Of a stretch of DNA of 40,537 bases, positions 34,625 to 40,537 are shown piece by piece. The DNA comes from Candidatus Propionivibrio aalborgensis (GTDB taxonomy: Bacteria; Pseudomonadota; Gammaproteobacteria; Burkholderiales; Rhodocyclaceae). The first letter of the stretch is position 1, and each line of letters opens with the position of its first letter. The stretch spans positions 1-40,537 of the forward strand of contig NZ_FLQY01000201.1 of assembly GCF_900089945.1 (NCBI RefSeq), in the 5' to 3' direction. Position numbers and translations under genes: made by a program. The notes under the pieces are model-generated. The model saw nothing but the letters and a program-made list of their open reading frames with translations, was not told where the DNA came from and searched no databases.

Positions 34625-35851
34625 TCAGAACCGATACGTGTAATTTGCCGACATAAAGATAATATACGGATTGTCGTACTTACCGCCGATGACTGTACTC
34701 GGATCCGAACTACTGCCCGAGGTAACGTACTCCGCTGCAAAGCCAATATCAGACTTCGCCGACAGTGCATGCTGGACGCCCGCACCGAAACGCCAAGTAT
34801 CTGCATTAGGAATCAAGAACGAGGTGTTGTGCTGTTTCTTGTACATGCTGGTATCGTAAGCAATACCGGTATTGATCCTGGTCTGCTCGTTCAGCGTGTA
34901 CTGCATTCCGTAGGCGATGTGCCAGGTATCCTGGAATCCGATCGTATTGGGCACTGTTGCGCCGCCGACTGTCACCGTGTTGTCGCCGAACTTGCTCCAA
35001 TCCTGCCAGCCAATGTTACCCATCATTGCCCAGCGATCGCTGAGCCGCTGATAGACACTGCCCATGATCTGTTGCGGCATATAAGTATCTGCGCCAAATG
35101 GCAGGCGATGCGTGCGTGTCACATTGGAGATAGGGTGAGTCACGGTTACCGCAGTATCCACATTGAAGTTCAGATCGGCCTGGCTGTTATAAACCAACCC
35201 GATGCGGGTCGACTTGGACGGCTCGTAGAGCACGCCAAAACGTCCGGAATACGCCCAGTCGCTATCAGTCTGCTTGCGTTTCGTGCCGGCACCCACGCCA
35301 ACTGCCTGCACGCGCTGCAGCATCATGTAGCCGTAATTGGCCTGTAAACCGGCGCCCAGTGACCACTTCTCGTTGACACGATAGGCAATGGTCGGCTGAA
35401 TCGTCGCGGCGATGAGCGCCGTTTCGTCAACCACATTGCGGCCTGCCCAACTGCTGCCGAAATCTTCACCCAGCCCGTAATTGCTGTAAACACCAACGCC
35501 GAGCTTGAGCCGCTCATCAATGCTGTGGCTGTAGAACAAGCTGCCGCCAGGTAACCAGCCGACGACATTGCCGGGGTTGCTTCCTTCCAGGCGGCTCGAC
35601 GGATTGAGCTTGTACTCGGCGTTGCCGTACAGCGCCTGCACACCGACCGTCAGTTGATTGCCGGGAAGACGCGTCATCCCGGCCGGATTCGCATATACGG
35701 TGGATGCGTCCTCTGCGCGTGCAGCCGTGCCGGCTGCGGCAAAGCCAAGATCCGAGGTGCCCAATTCATAGAGGTAGAGACCGCCGGCTTGTGAAGCAAG
35801 CGGCCAGGAAACGGCAAGTGCGATTATCGTTTTGCGAAATATTGTAGTCAT
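34625..35851 (-). CDS. FadL/OmpP1 family outer-membrane transport protein
   Basis: This 408-residue beta-barrel protein has a signal peptide (ALAVSWPLASQA) and then GGLYLYELGTSDLGFAAAGTAARAEDASTVYANPAGMTRLPG, whose NPAGM/ANPAG plug-domain motif is diagnostic for the FadL family. It ends in an aromatic-rich final strand with terminal Phe (NYTYRF). It should take up long-chain fatty acids or other hydrophobic compounds; the substrate is not determinable. No lipid-degradation genes adjoin it. The 5' region carries a perfect 16-bp palindrome. Confidence 0.94.
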   Translation of the reverse strand: MTTIFRKTIIALAVSWPLASQAGGLYLYELGTSDLGFAAAGTAARAEDASTVYANPAGMTRLPGNQLTVGVQALYGNAEYKLNPSSRLEGSNPGNVVGWLPGGSLFYSHSIDERLKLGVGVYSNYGLGEDFGSSWAGRNVVDETALIAATIQPTIAYRVNEKWSLGAGLQANYGYMMLQRVQAVGVGAGTKRKQTDSDWAYSGRFGVLYEPSKSTRIGLVYNSQADLNFNVDTAVTVTHPISNVTRTHRLPFGADTYMPQQIMGSVYQRLSDRWAMMGNIGWQDWSKFGDNTVTVGGATVPNTIGFQDTWHIAYGMQYTLNEQTRINTGIAYDTSMYKKQHNTSFLIPNADTWRFGAGVQHALSAKSDIGFAAEYVTSGSSSDPSTVIGGKYDNPYIIFMSANYTYRF

Positions 35852-35906
35852 TTTCCGGGTTACCTCTACGAATCACGTCTTTGAAAGAATTGCGCCCGAC
35901 TGGCAT

Positions 35907-35922
35907 CCGGTTCAGGAACCGG
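35907..35922. repeat. Palindrome in the fadL-family gene leader
   Basis: CCGGTTC-AG-GAACCGG is a perfect inverted repeat 56-71 bp upstream of the FadL start. It could be an operator or an mRNA hairpin. Confidence 0.5.
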
Positions 35923-36064
35923 CGCGCTTAGGTCCGGATTATCCAACAAAATCGCCACGTTTTGTTTGGCGTAGCAGGCAGTCAAGGCAAAACTCATCAT
36001 TAACTGTTGTATTTAGGGCAATACACGCAAGTCAAGAGATCGAGAAACTTGGATCGACCATTAA

Positions 36065-36080
36065 AATACCGTTTGGTATT
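36065..36080. repeat. Palindrome AATACC-GTTT-GGTATT
   Basis: A perfect 6+6 dyad around GTTT lies 135 bp upstream of the exported-protein start. The TACC-N4-GGTA type is common for TetR-family operators, but no such regulator is in the window. Confidence 0.5.
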
Positions 36081-36214
36081 GACGGTTGGAATTGATTTCA
36101 AGGGAACAGGCGTTCTTGAGCGCATTCTTTGGCGAAACACTAATATTTGGGCTGGGGAGCAACTCAGACACGATTGGAAGCATCTTGATCATTCGGAACA
36201 AAGGGAAAAACATC

Positions 36215-36667
36215 ATGAGGAATACGCCTACGGCATCACAACAGAAGCAGATAGTGGGGCTGGCAGTCGCGGTGATTTCTGGTGCCGCGGTGTTGTTGTC
36301 GAACAGCGCGTTCGGCGCAGAACCGCCTGTCGCCACATCGCAGGACGCAATCGCTGCGAGCGCTACTCAGGCTCAACTGATCGGGCGCTGGAGGCGGGCC
36401 GATGGCGGCTACATCATCGAAGTGCGCCACGCTTCGACCGATGGCAAACTGGACGCCGACTACTACAATCCGCGACCGATCCACGTCGCGCGAGCCGAAT
36501 GGACGAACAAGAATGGCAAGCTTCAGGTGTATATCGAACTTCGCGATATCAATTACCCCGGCTCAAACTACGCCTTGCAATATGACCTGGACAGCAAGCG
36601 ATTGGCAGGCAACTACTATCAGGCTGTACAAGGCACGAATTTCAAGGTTGAATTCGTTCGCCAGTAG
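36215..36667 (+). CDS. Exported protein of unknown function
   Basis: This 150-residue protein has a signal peptide (QIVGLAVAVISGAAVLLSNSAFGA) preceded by an unusually long polar N-region of about 12 residues. The mature part is a compact, aromatic-rich domain: LIGRWRRADGGYIIEVRH, YYNPRPIHVARAEW, VYIELRDINYPGSNY and LAGNYYQAVQG. The pattern suggests an all-beta fold, with no catalytic motif I recognise. The ATG at 36215 has AGGGA eight bases upstream; an earlier start at 36086 would bury the signal peptide and was rejected. It probably acts in the periplasm. Confidence 0.75.
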   Translation: MRNTPTASQQKQIVGLAVAVISGAAVLLSNSAFGAEPPVATSQDAIAASATQAQLIGRWRRADGGYIIEVRHASTDGKLDADYYNPRPIHVARAEWTNKNGKLQVYIELRDINYPGSNYALQYDLDSKRLAGNYYQAVQGTNFKVEFVRQ

Positions 36668-36753
36668 AAGCGCGGGGTTCCCGCTGATTCCCCTCACGCA
36701 ACAGGGCATGCAGTCGAGCGGGATGCAAATGAATCCCGCCCGCTGGAAAAGTC

Positions 36754-37329
36754 TTAACGTGTGGCGGGCATTACGACAATAGCCAGTGCTTCGATATAGG
36801 TTCCCTCGACCTGATCGCCTTTCTTGATCTCGGCAAGAACCTGCGGATCCTGCACCTTCAGGTCGACTACCCTGCCTTTGGCACCCTTGAGAGTAACCAG
36901 CCCTGTCTTGGCATCAACCCCAATGACATCGGCGACAAAGGTGATCTCTCGCCCGACTACGCCAGCCGGCTTCTCGCCAGGCGCGGCACGTTTGGCATCG
37001 GCCATTTCCGTGGTAACGCGGATGCCAGCGCTTTTCTTCAGCTTCATTGCGAGCGCCTGCGTGAATTCGGTGACAACGACGTCACCCGGCTTGATCTGGG
37101 CGAAATTTTGCACGGCATCGCCCGCCGTCACATCGAACACCTTGCCAGCAGAACTCTTCAGGGTTACCACCCTGGTCTTCCGGTCAATTGCGACAACCTT
37201 GGCTTCGCTCTTGACTGTCTCGCTGACCATGACTGCCGGCACCGAGGTCTCGGCGGGTGGCGTTGCTGCAAGAGCTGCCTCGCTGAGAAAGTACGTGGCA
37301 AGGAATATTGCGGCAATGGTTCTTTTCAT
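36754..37329 (-). CDS. Exported protein with two homologous repeats, unknown function
   Basis: This 191-residue protein has a signal peptide (MKRTIAAIFLATYFLSEAALA). The mature part contains two similar segments of about 57 residues. Repeat 1 (about 41-97) has AKVVAIDRKTRVVTLKSSAGKVFDV and IKPGDVVVTEFTQALAM; repeat 2 (about 130-187) has ADVIGVDAKTGLVTLKGAKGRVVDL and IKKGDQVEGTYIEALAI. Each looks like a small beta-barrel, with the shared VDxKTxxVTLKxxxGxVxDL and IKxGDxVxxxxxxALA patterns. Function is unknown. AGGAG lies close to the ATG at 37329. It is convergent with the preceding exported protein. Confidence 0.78.
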   Translation of the reverse strand: MKRTIAAIFLATYFLSEAALAATPPAETSVPAVMVSETVKSEAKVVAIDRKTRVVTLKSSAGKVFDVTAGDAVQNFAQIKPGDVVVTEFTQALAMKLKKSAGIRVTTEMADAKRAAPGEKPAGVVGREITFVADVIGVDAKTGLVTLKGAKGRVVDLKVQDPQVLAEIKKGDQVEGTYIEALAIVVMPATR

Positions 37330-37358
37330 CTGGGTAACTCCTGTCGGAAAAAGCGTGG

Positions 37359-37373
37359 CACTAAGACGCCAAG
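37359..37373 (+). repeat. Solo CACCAAG-type repeat
   Basis: CACTAAGACGCCAAG differs at two of 15 positions from CACAAAGACACCAAG in the left arm of the GxxExxY unit (4105-4119). Confidence 0.45.
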
Positions 37374-37706
37374 GGATGCAGGCCTCGGCTCCATCCTCAG
37401 CCTGATGGTACATTCTGCGATGATGACCAAGGCCGCGCAAGTCAGGCAGTGTATGACAGAAAACGTGGGATGTGAAGCAACGCCAACGCCCTGTTTTTCT
37501 CCTTGCCAGCAGCATTGCATCTTCGTTACATTGTCCGAGTTGCGGTCAAGCGCGAGGTGATCCTTGGGCCAGTTTGGGCGGAATGGCCAGGCTCCAATGG
37601 TGACCAGGAATCTTGGTTTGGTCTAATCAGTGAAACAGAAAAGAAAGATGAATACGAGGCTTCGTTGTCAACCAAGGAGTGGGCATCGGAACGCGCGAAC
37701 CACGAG

Positions 37707-37719
37707 ACCACCAAGCCAC
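37707..37719 (+). repeat. Solo copy of the GxxExxY unit end
   Basis: ACCACCAAGCCAC is an exact 13-base match to the outer tip of the left arm at 4095-4107. No inverted partner or GxxExxY gene is nearby. Confidence 0.5.
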
Positions 37720-37774
37720 TGTGCGCAAACGACGCGCCGGGTATTGCCGGTCCATCCACGGAGGCATTAGAAGA

Positions 37775-38458
37775 GTGACTCCCAGCATTCATCGCACTCT
37801 ACGGCGTGCCTTCAGCTACTGGTTTGGCCACCGGTATACCATTTTGTTCTACAGCCTGCTGTTTACCCTGCTCGCTGCCCCTTTTATCACGCTGGCGCGT
37901 TTCCATAGCAATCTACTGCTCGGCATCCTGCTGTCAGCCAACCTCGCGACAGCGCTGGCTGGCTTCAAGAGCCGTCACATATCACACGTGCTGCTGGTGT
38001 TTTTCTCGGTCATGATCTCCATTCGATTAGCGGCCGGATCAGCAGATATGCAAGGACTGACGACAGGAGCCACGATCGCGACAGTCCTCCTGGGCTTCTT
38101 TGCAGCGGCTGAAGCCGTACGTGTCGCCATGAGTTCGAAGAAGATCAGCAAGGAGCATCTGTACGCGGCATTGGGCGCCTATTTGCTGTTCGGATTTGTT
38201 TTCGGTGTTCTCCATTTTGCGATTGCAGAGGGATGGCCCGGCGCTTACGGTGTGCCGGCGGGTGAACAGTTCACTCTGCATTCTGGAGTCTATTTCAGCT
38301 TTGTGACTCAGACCACACTTGGCTATGGCGACATATTTCCAATAATCGAGATTGCGCGTGCGCTTTCGGTCGTGCAAGCCATCATCGGCCAACTCTATCT
38401 AGCGGTCATGGTCGCTCGCCTAGTCAGCCTTTATGTGATGAACCCCGACGATGTTTAG
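37775..38458 (+). CDS. Two-TM potassium channel with extra N-terminal helices
   Basis: This 227-residue membrane protein has four hydrophobic segments in its N-terminal half (about 22-40, 44-63, 68-87, 97-117). A pore module follows (about 128-220), with the selectivity filter TTLGYGD (T181-D186) between two helices, as in KcsA-like and ion_trans_2 channels. There is no RCK/TrkA-N regulatory domain. The likely start is GTG 37775, behind GGAGG; an upstream start at 37679 adds 32 charged residues with no support. It should conduct K+; its regulation is not visible. Confidence 0.88.
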   Translation: MTPSIHRTLRRAFSYWFGHRYTILFYSLLFTLLAAPFITLARFHSNLLLGILLSANLATALAGFKSRHISHVLLVFFSVMISIRLAAGSADMQGLTTGATIATVLLGFFAAAEAVRVAMSSKKISKEHLYAALGAYLLFGFVFGVLHFAIAEGWPGAYGVPAGEQFTLHSGVYFSFVTQTTLGYGDIFPIIEIARALSVVQAIIGQLYLAVMVARLVSLYVMNPDDV

Positions 38459-38561
38459 TCGCGGTCTATCTGGATGAATGTGGTACGACTGAATGGACGC
38501 AGACCGGTTGCATTATTCATCGACAGCCCGCAGCGACGAGTTGCCGGGAGTACGGCTCTCC

Positions 38562-39713
38562 TCATGGCAGGCGAGCGGAACAGGCCATCTTGATTCGATC
38601 AAGCGCCGAATCAAGATGGCCTCCGGCGCAGCCAAAATTGAGCCGCACCCAGCCCGGCAAACCGAAATCGCTGCCGTTGGAAAGCCCGACTCCCGCCGCT
38701 TCAAAAAATGCCGCTGGATCGGCTACCCCAAGACTGCGCGCATCGATCCACGCCAGATAGGTCGCTTCGACATGTGCCATGGATAGCCCGGGGATAGCGG
38801 ATACCGCCGTTTCGACCCGCTCGCGGTTGCGGCGAAGCACATTGATCAACGCCGCGCGCCATTGTTCACAGTCACGATAGGCCGCCTCGGCGGCCGTCAG
38901 GCCGAGAACATTCACGTCGGGTACGATGCCGCGCATCACTCCGGTAAAACGGCGGCGAAGAGCCGCATCGGCAATCACTGCAAACGCGCACCCGAGACCA
39001 GGAATATTGTAGGTCTTCGACGGTGCCATCAGCGTGATGCAACGGCGGGCAATCTCTGCATCGATCATCGCCAGCGGGGTATGCTGACGACCCTCATCAA
39101 GAATCAGGTCGCAGTGTATTTCATCGGAACAAACGATCAGATCGTGGCGCTGGCAAAACCCCGCCAGATCCGACAATTCATCCTGGCCCCAGGCGCGACC
39201 GACCGGATTATGCGGATGACAAAGCAGGAGAAGCCGGGTATCGGGCGCAAGCGCCGCTTCCATCGCACCAAAATCCCAACCCCAGCAACCCTCGGACAGA
39301 CGCAAGGGCGCACGCATCAGCTCTCTCCCGGACAAACGGGGTGCCGAAAGAAAAGGAGGATAGACCGGTGTCGCCGTCAGGACACTCCCGTCCACCGTGC
39401 GACAGGCCAGATTCAGCCCCGTAACCAGCCCCGGTAGCCAGACCAGCCATTCCGGATCGATGGTCCAGACATACTTGCGCTGCAGGTAGTCGAGTACCGA
39501 GTCAACCAGCGACGGCCAGGGTTCCGCATAACCGAGGCAGCCGTGGGCTATTCTTCTTTCGAGCGCTGCCAGGAGAGCCGGAGGCGCGGCAAAATCCATA
39601 TCCGCCACCCATAACGGCAGCACATCGCGGCCGGCATACTTGTTCCACTTGAGCGAATCGCCGCCACGGCGGTCGATCGGTCGATCAAAGTCAAAAAGCG
39701 GCGTCGAATTCAT
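38562..39713 (-). CDS. PLP-dependent MalY/PatB-type aminotransferase (C-S lyase)
   Basis: This 383-residue fold-type I PLP enzyme has the opening NKYAGRDVLPLWVADMDF, a cofactor-binding CHPHNPVGRAW, the SDEIHCDL aspartate region and the Schiff-base Lys233 in APSKTYNIPGLG. The PLWVADMDF and SDEIHCDL signatures place it in the MalY/PatB cystathionine beta-lyase group. It may cleave cystathionine or cysteine conjugates. It lies 35 bp after ilvA on the same strand. A perfect 16-bp inverted repeat lies inside its 3' end. Confidence 0.92.
   Translation of the reverse strand: MNSTPLFDFDRPIDRRGGDSLKWNKYAGRDVLPLWVADMDFAAPPALLAALERRIAHGCLGYAEPWPSLVDSVLDYLQRKYVWTIDPEWLVWLPGLVTGLNLACRTVDGSVLTATPVYPPFLSAPRLSGRELMRAPLRLSEGCWGWDFGAMEAALAPDTRLLLLCHPHNPVGRAWGQDELSDLAGFCQRHDLIVCSDEIHCDLILDEGRQHTPLAMIDAEIARRCITLMAPSKTYNIPGLGCAFAVIADAALRRRFTGVMRGIVPDVNVLGLTAAEAAYRDCEQWRAALINVLRRNRERVETAVSAIPGLSMAHVEATYLAWIDARSLGVADPAAFFEAAGVGLSNGSDFGLPGWVRLNFGCAGGHLDSALDRIKMACSARLP
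38582..38622. repeat. Perfect 16-bp inverted repeat in the aminotransferase 3' end
   Basis: AGGCCATCTTGATTCG (38582-38597) and its exact complement CGAATCAAGATGGCCT (38607-38622) flank a 9-base loop, within the last 21 codons of the gene. It is a very stable hairpin with no T-run after it. It could protect the transcript end, act as a rho-independent-like pause site, or be the product of a template-switch event. Confidence 0.7.
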
Positions 39714-39748
39714 GCAGGAGCTGCCTTTTCATACGGGGAGGATCTGAA

Positions 39749-40537
39749 TCAGGCCAGAAAGAGCTTGTACGCCGGATTGTCAGTTTCATCCCAGTGAGCA
39801 TACCCCAGGTTTTTCAGGAATTTCCTGAACTCGCCCATTTCGCCTGGCGGAACCTGCATGCCGACCAGTACGCGCCCGTAATCGGCGCCGTGGTTGCGAT
39901 AGTGAAACAGGCTGATGTTCCAGCCGGAACTCATCCGGTTCAGGAAGTTCATCAGTGCGCCAGGACGTTCGGGAAATTCAAAACGATAGACCATCTCGTG
40001 CCCGGCCTGTGGCGAGTGACCGCCCACCAGATGACGGATGTGCGACTTGGCCATCTCATCGTCGGTCAGATCGAGCGTTGCGTAACCATGCTTGCGCAGT
40101 TGATCGACGAGCTTCAGAGACTCTGCGCGCGAGCCAACCTGCACCCCGACAAATACGTGCGCTTCCTTGTGGTCGTTGAAGCGGTAATTGAATTCGGTAA
40201 TGTTGCGCGCACCGATCAACGACAGGAATTCCCTGTAAGCGCCGGGCTTCTCGGGCAGGCTAACGGCCAGAACCGCCTCGCGTTGCTCGCCGACCTCGGC
40301 ACGTTCGGTAACGAAACGCAGGCGGTCAAAGTTCATATTGGCGCCAGATGCGACGGCCACCAGCGTCTTGTCTTTCAGCTTGTTGCGCTCGGCATATTGC
40401 TTGGCGCCCGCCACAGCGAGAGCACCAGCGGGTTCGAGCACAGCGCGTGTATCCTCGAAGACGTCCTTGATCGCCGCACAGATGGCATCGGTGTTTACCA
40501 GCACCATTTCGTCGACATACAGCTTGCAGAGTCGAAA
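39749..40537 (-). CDS. ilvA: Threonine dehydratase, biosynthetic, C-terminal part (partial)
   Basis: The reading frame runs off the right edge, so only 262 residues are visible. They include the end of the catalytic domain (LEPAGALAVAGAKQYAERNKL, VAVASGANMNFDRLRFV) and both ACT-like regulatory domains (about the last 190 residues: LPEKPGAYREFLSLIG and FPERPGALMNFLNRMS). These bind isoleucine (inhibitor) and valine (activator) in biosynthetic enzymes. It deaminates threonine to 2-oxobutanoate for isoleucine synthesis. Confidence 0.96.
   Translation of the reverse strand, partial: FRLCKLYVDEMVLVNTDAICAAIKDVFEDTRAVLEPAGALAVAGAKQYAERNKLKDKTLVAVASGANMNFDRLRFVTERAEVGEQREAVLAVSLPEKPGAYREFLSLIGARNITEFNYRFNDHKEAHVFVGVQVGSRAESLKLVDQLRKHGYATLDLTDDEMAKSHIRHLVGGHSPQAGHEMVYRFEFPERPGALMNFLNRMSSGWNISLFHYRNHGADYGRVLVGMQVPPGEMGEFRKFLKNLGYAHWDETDNPAYKLFLA

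Larger units (their letters stand above)
35852..36214. other. 363-bp divergent intergenic region with two palindromes
   Basis: This is the shared upstream region of the FadL gene (-) and the small exported protein (+). It holds the dyads at 35907-35922 and 36065-36080 described separately. A TTGACG at 36079-36084 is -35-like but has no good partner. No convincing coding sequence is seen: the frame running in from 36086 lacks family features before the true start at 36215. Confidence 0.5.
37330..37774. other. 445-bp intergenic region with stray CACCAAG-type repeats
   Basis: No credible gene is present. It contains two stretches similar to the ends of the GxxExxY unit. CACTAAGACGCCAAG at 37359-37373 matches 13 of 15 bases of 4105-4119. 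ACCACCAAGCCAC at 37707-37719 is identical to 4095-4107 and is preceded by GCGAACCAC, which also occurs at the right end of that unit. Both are in the same orientation, so they do not bound a complete element. The region should also hold the divergent promoters for the repeat protein (-) and the channel (+). Confidence 0.5.

Noticed and set aside
37503-37778. 91-codon plus-strand frame ending in a GTGA overlap with the channel start
   Set aside because: It has only a TTG start and no ribosome site, and contains a stray non-coding repeat (37707-37719). The overlap with the channel GTG is suggestive, but I would not call a gene.

Overview
The window looks like a chromosomal segment of a betaproteobacterium, most likely of the Rhodocyclales (Accumulibacter/Dechloromonas/Azoarcus-like). 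I infer this from the Burkholderiales/Rhodocyclales-type porin, the rpe-gph-trpE-trpG-trpD-trpC order, the hisE-hinT-tatABC block, and the density of cyclic-nucleotide and c-di-GMP signalling genes. Genus is not proven. I saw no tRNA, rRNA, CRISPR array, prophage or transposase.

Layout. 1-1.5 kb: the end of proB (+) and a trimeric porin (-), separated by a bidirectional terminator. 1.7-6.2 kb: trp genes (-) in the order trpE, a GxxExxY gene, trpG, trpD, trpC. A 25-residue leader peptide with three Trp codons lies just upstream of trpE. The GxxExxY gene sits inside a short unit with about 38-bp inverted ends wedged between trpE and trpG. 6.2-7.6 kb: gph and rpe.

7.7-20.2 kb: an uninterrupted 12-kb run of eight signalling genes on the minus strand behind a sigma70-like promoter. 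They encode a CHASE2 Ser/Thr kinase, a PP2C phosphatase, an FHA protein, a CHASE2 adenylate cyclase, a class-II-like cyclic-nucleotide phosphodiesterase, a cyclic-nucleotide-binding/rhodanese protein, a GAF/GspE-type ATPase and a GAF/HD-GYP protein. The genes abut or overlap. Together they encode production, destruction and sensing of a cyclic nucleotide, a matching kinase/phosphatase/phosphopeptide reader, and what look like c-di-GMP and secretion/pilus ATPase outputs. This is the most interesting system in the window.

20.3-31.5 kb: an ornithine cyclodeaminase-family enzyme, sucCD with a terminator, a DUF2889 gene, an M61 peptidase, a MATE transporter, a membrane HD-GYP protein, an FAH-family hydrolase, a NIF3 protein and a DegS-like protease. 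31.5-33.7 kb: tatC, tatB, tatA, hinT and hisE (-), with the rest of the his operon absent upstream. 34-38.5 kb: a looser region with a glycine-zipper lipoprotein, a FadL porin, two unrecognised exported proteins and a two-TM potassium channel. It also holds several palindromes and stray copies of the CACCAAG-type repeat found at the ends of the GxxExxY unit. 38.5 kb to the end: a MalY/PatB-type aminotransferase and the 3' part of ilvA.

Many long ORFs antisense to these genes are composition shadows and were left out. All functional statements come from reading motifs; no database search was run.
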